A stretch of DNA of 14,531 nt from JACNLC01 sp964607375 (lineage in GTDB: Bacteria; Fidelibacterota; Marinisomatia; SCGC-AAA003-L08; JACNLC01), in assembly GCA_964607375.1 (NCBI GenBank), contig CAZSJY010000048.1, positions 1 to 14,531 of the forward strand, given 5' to 3'. A program made the translations under genes and the position numbers. This document shows positions 14,495 through 14,531 of the stretch, piece after piece. The notes beneath the pieces are model-generated. The model was not told the origin of the DNA. It searched no databases and worked only from the letters and a program-made list of their open reading frames with translations. Every line of letters begins with the position of its first letter. The first letter of the stretch is position 1.

Positions 14495-14531
14495 TTACCC
14501 GATCTCAAAATCAAGTATATCTTTTTCTGAA
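14495..14531 (-). CDS. Possible 3' end of a gene entering from the right edge (partial)
   Basis: On the minus strand one frame is open from the window edge to a TAA at 14497-14495 and reads S-E-K-D-I-L-D-F-E-I-G, a plausible acidic C-terminus. With about a dozen codons visible, this could be chance; a second minus frame is also open for about 22 codons. If real, the gene converges on ftsB and its 3' flank is the repeat-rich tract. Confidence 0.25.
   Translation of the reverse strand, partial: SEKDILDFEIG

Larger units (their letters stand above)
14229..14531. other. Non-coding tract rich in inverted repeats; probable dispersed repeat element
   Basis: No complete recognised gene lies here. 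The first half holds nested inverted repeats (listed separately); the second half (~14440-14505) is visibly richer in G+C than the rest of the window. On the minus strand a 31-codon ORF (14441-14346) starts just before these hairpins and ends inside one, with no recognisable product. The mix of G+C stem and repeated aattacgaat-like A+T arms resembles short intergenic repeat or MITE-like units, but no transposase or terminal target duplication is visible. Confidence 0.5.

Overview
This is an A+T-rich chromosomal segment of a Gram-negative bacterium, most likely from the Bacteroidota/Chlorobiota/Ignavibacteria/Kapabacteria (FCB) group. The evidence is a PorV/PorQ-type outer-membrane barrel (a family tied to type IX secretion), a short-chain-dehydrogenase-type threonine dehydrogenase paired with Kbl, and weak or variable Shine-Dalgarno sequences. 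The placement is inferred from gene content only. I see no rRNA, tRNA, CRISPR array, prophage or recognisable transposase.

Layout. (1) 1-19, minus: probable first codons of a divergent gene that runs off the left edge, followed by a ~100-bp divergent spacer carrying a 12-bp direct repeat. (2) 121-4134, plus: priA, a secreted or membrane-anchored HEXXH peptidase and a PorV/PorQ-like barrel, joined by a 4-nt ATGA overlap and a 17-nt overlap. (3) 6437-4216, minus: two-gene threonine-to-glycine catabolic operon (SDR threonine dehydrogenase, then kbl). (4) 6677-7189, plus: an orphan four-helix membrane protein with a very acidic tail. (5) 12522-7240, minus: a tightly packed five-gene surface-glycan cluster (FemAB/GNAT-like protein, 14-helix flippase, GT2, GT4, GT2), with junctions from a 1-nt gap to short overlaps and three non-ATG starts. 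(6) 12634-14228, plus: enolase and a FtsB/DivIC-type divisome protein sharing a GTGA overlap. (7) 14229-14531: no complete recognised gene, but a dense set of inverted repeats and a locally G+C-richer tract that looks like a dispersed repeat element, with a possible gene end at the right edge.

How the genes work together. Tdh oxidises L-threonine to 2-amino-3-oxobutyrate and Kbl cleaves that with CoA to glycine and acetyl-CoA. In the glycan cluster the GTs would build a lipid-linked oligosaccharide that the flippase moves across the inner membrane. No priming transferase or polymerase lies within the window, so those functions must be elsewhere. The PorQ-like barrel and the peptidase act in the envelope, and their translational coupling to priA is an arrangement more than an obvious functional link.

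Nothing here amounts to a clear new defence or mobile system. The most interesting signals are the terminal GT2, which has lost the DXD metal motif (N-A-N instead) and has an altered GGED motif; the DEEQ (not DEEH) Walker B motif in PriA; the coupled peptidase/PorQ pair; and the structured 300-bp tract at the right end.
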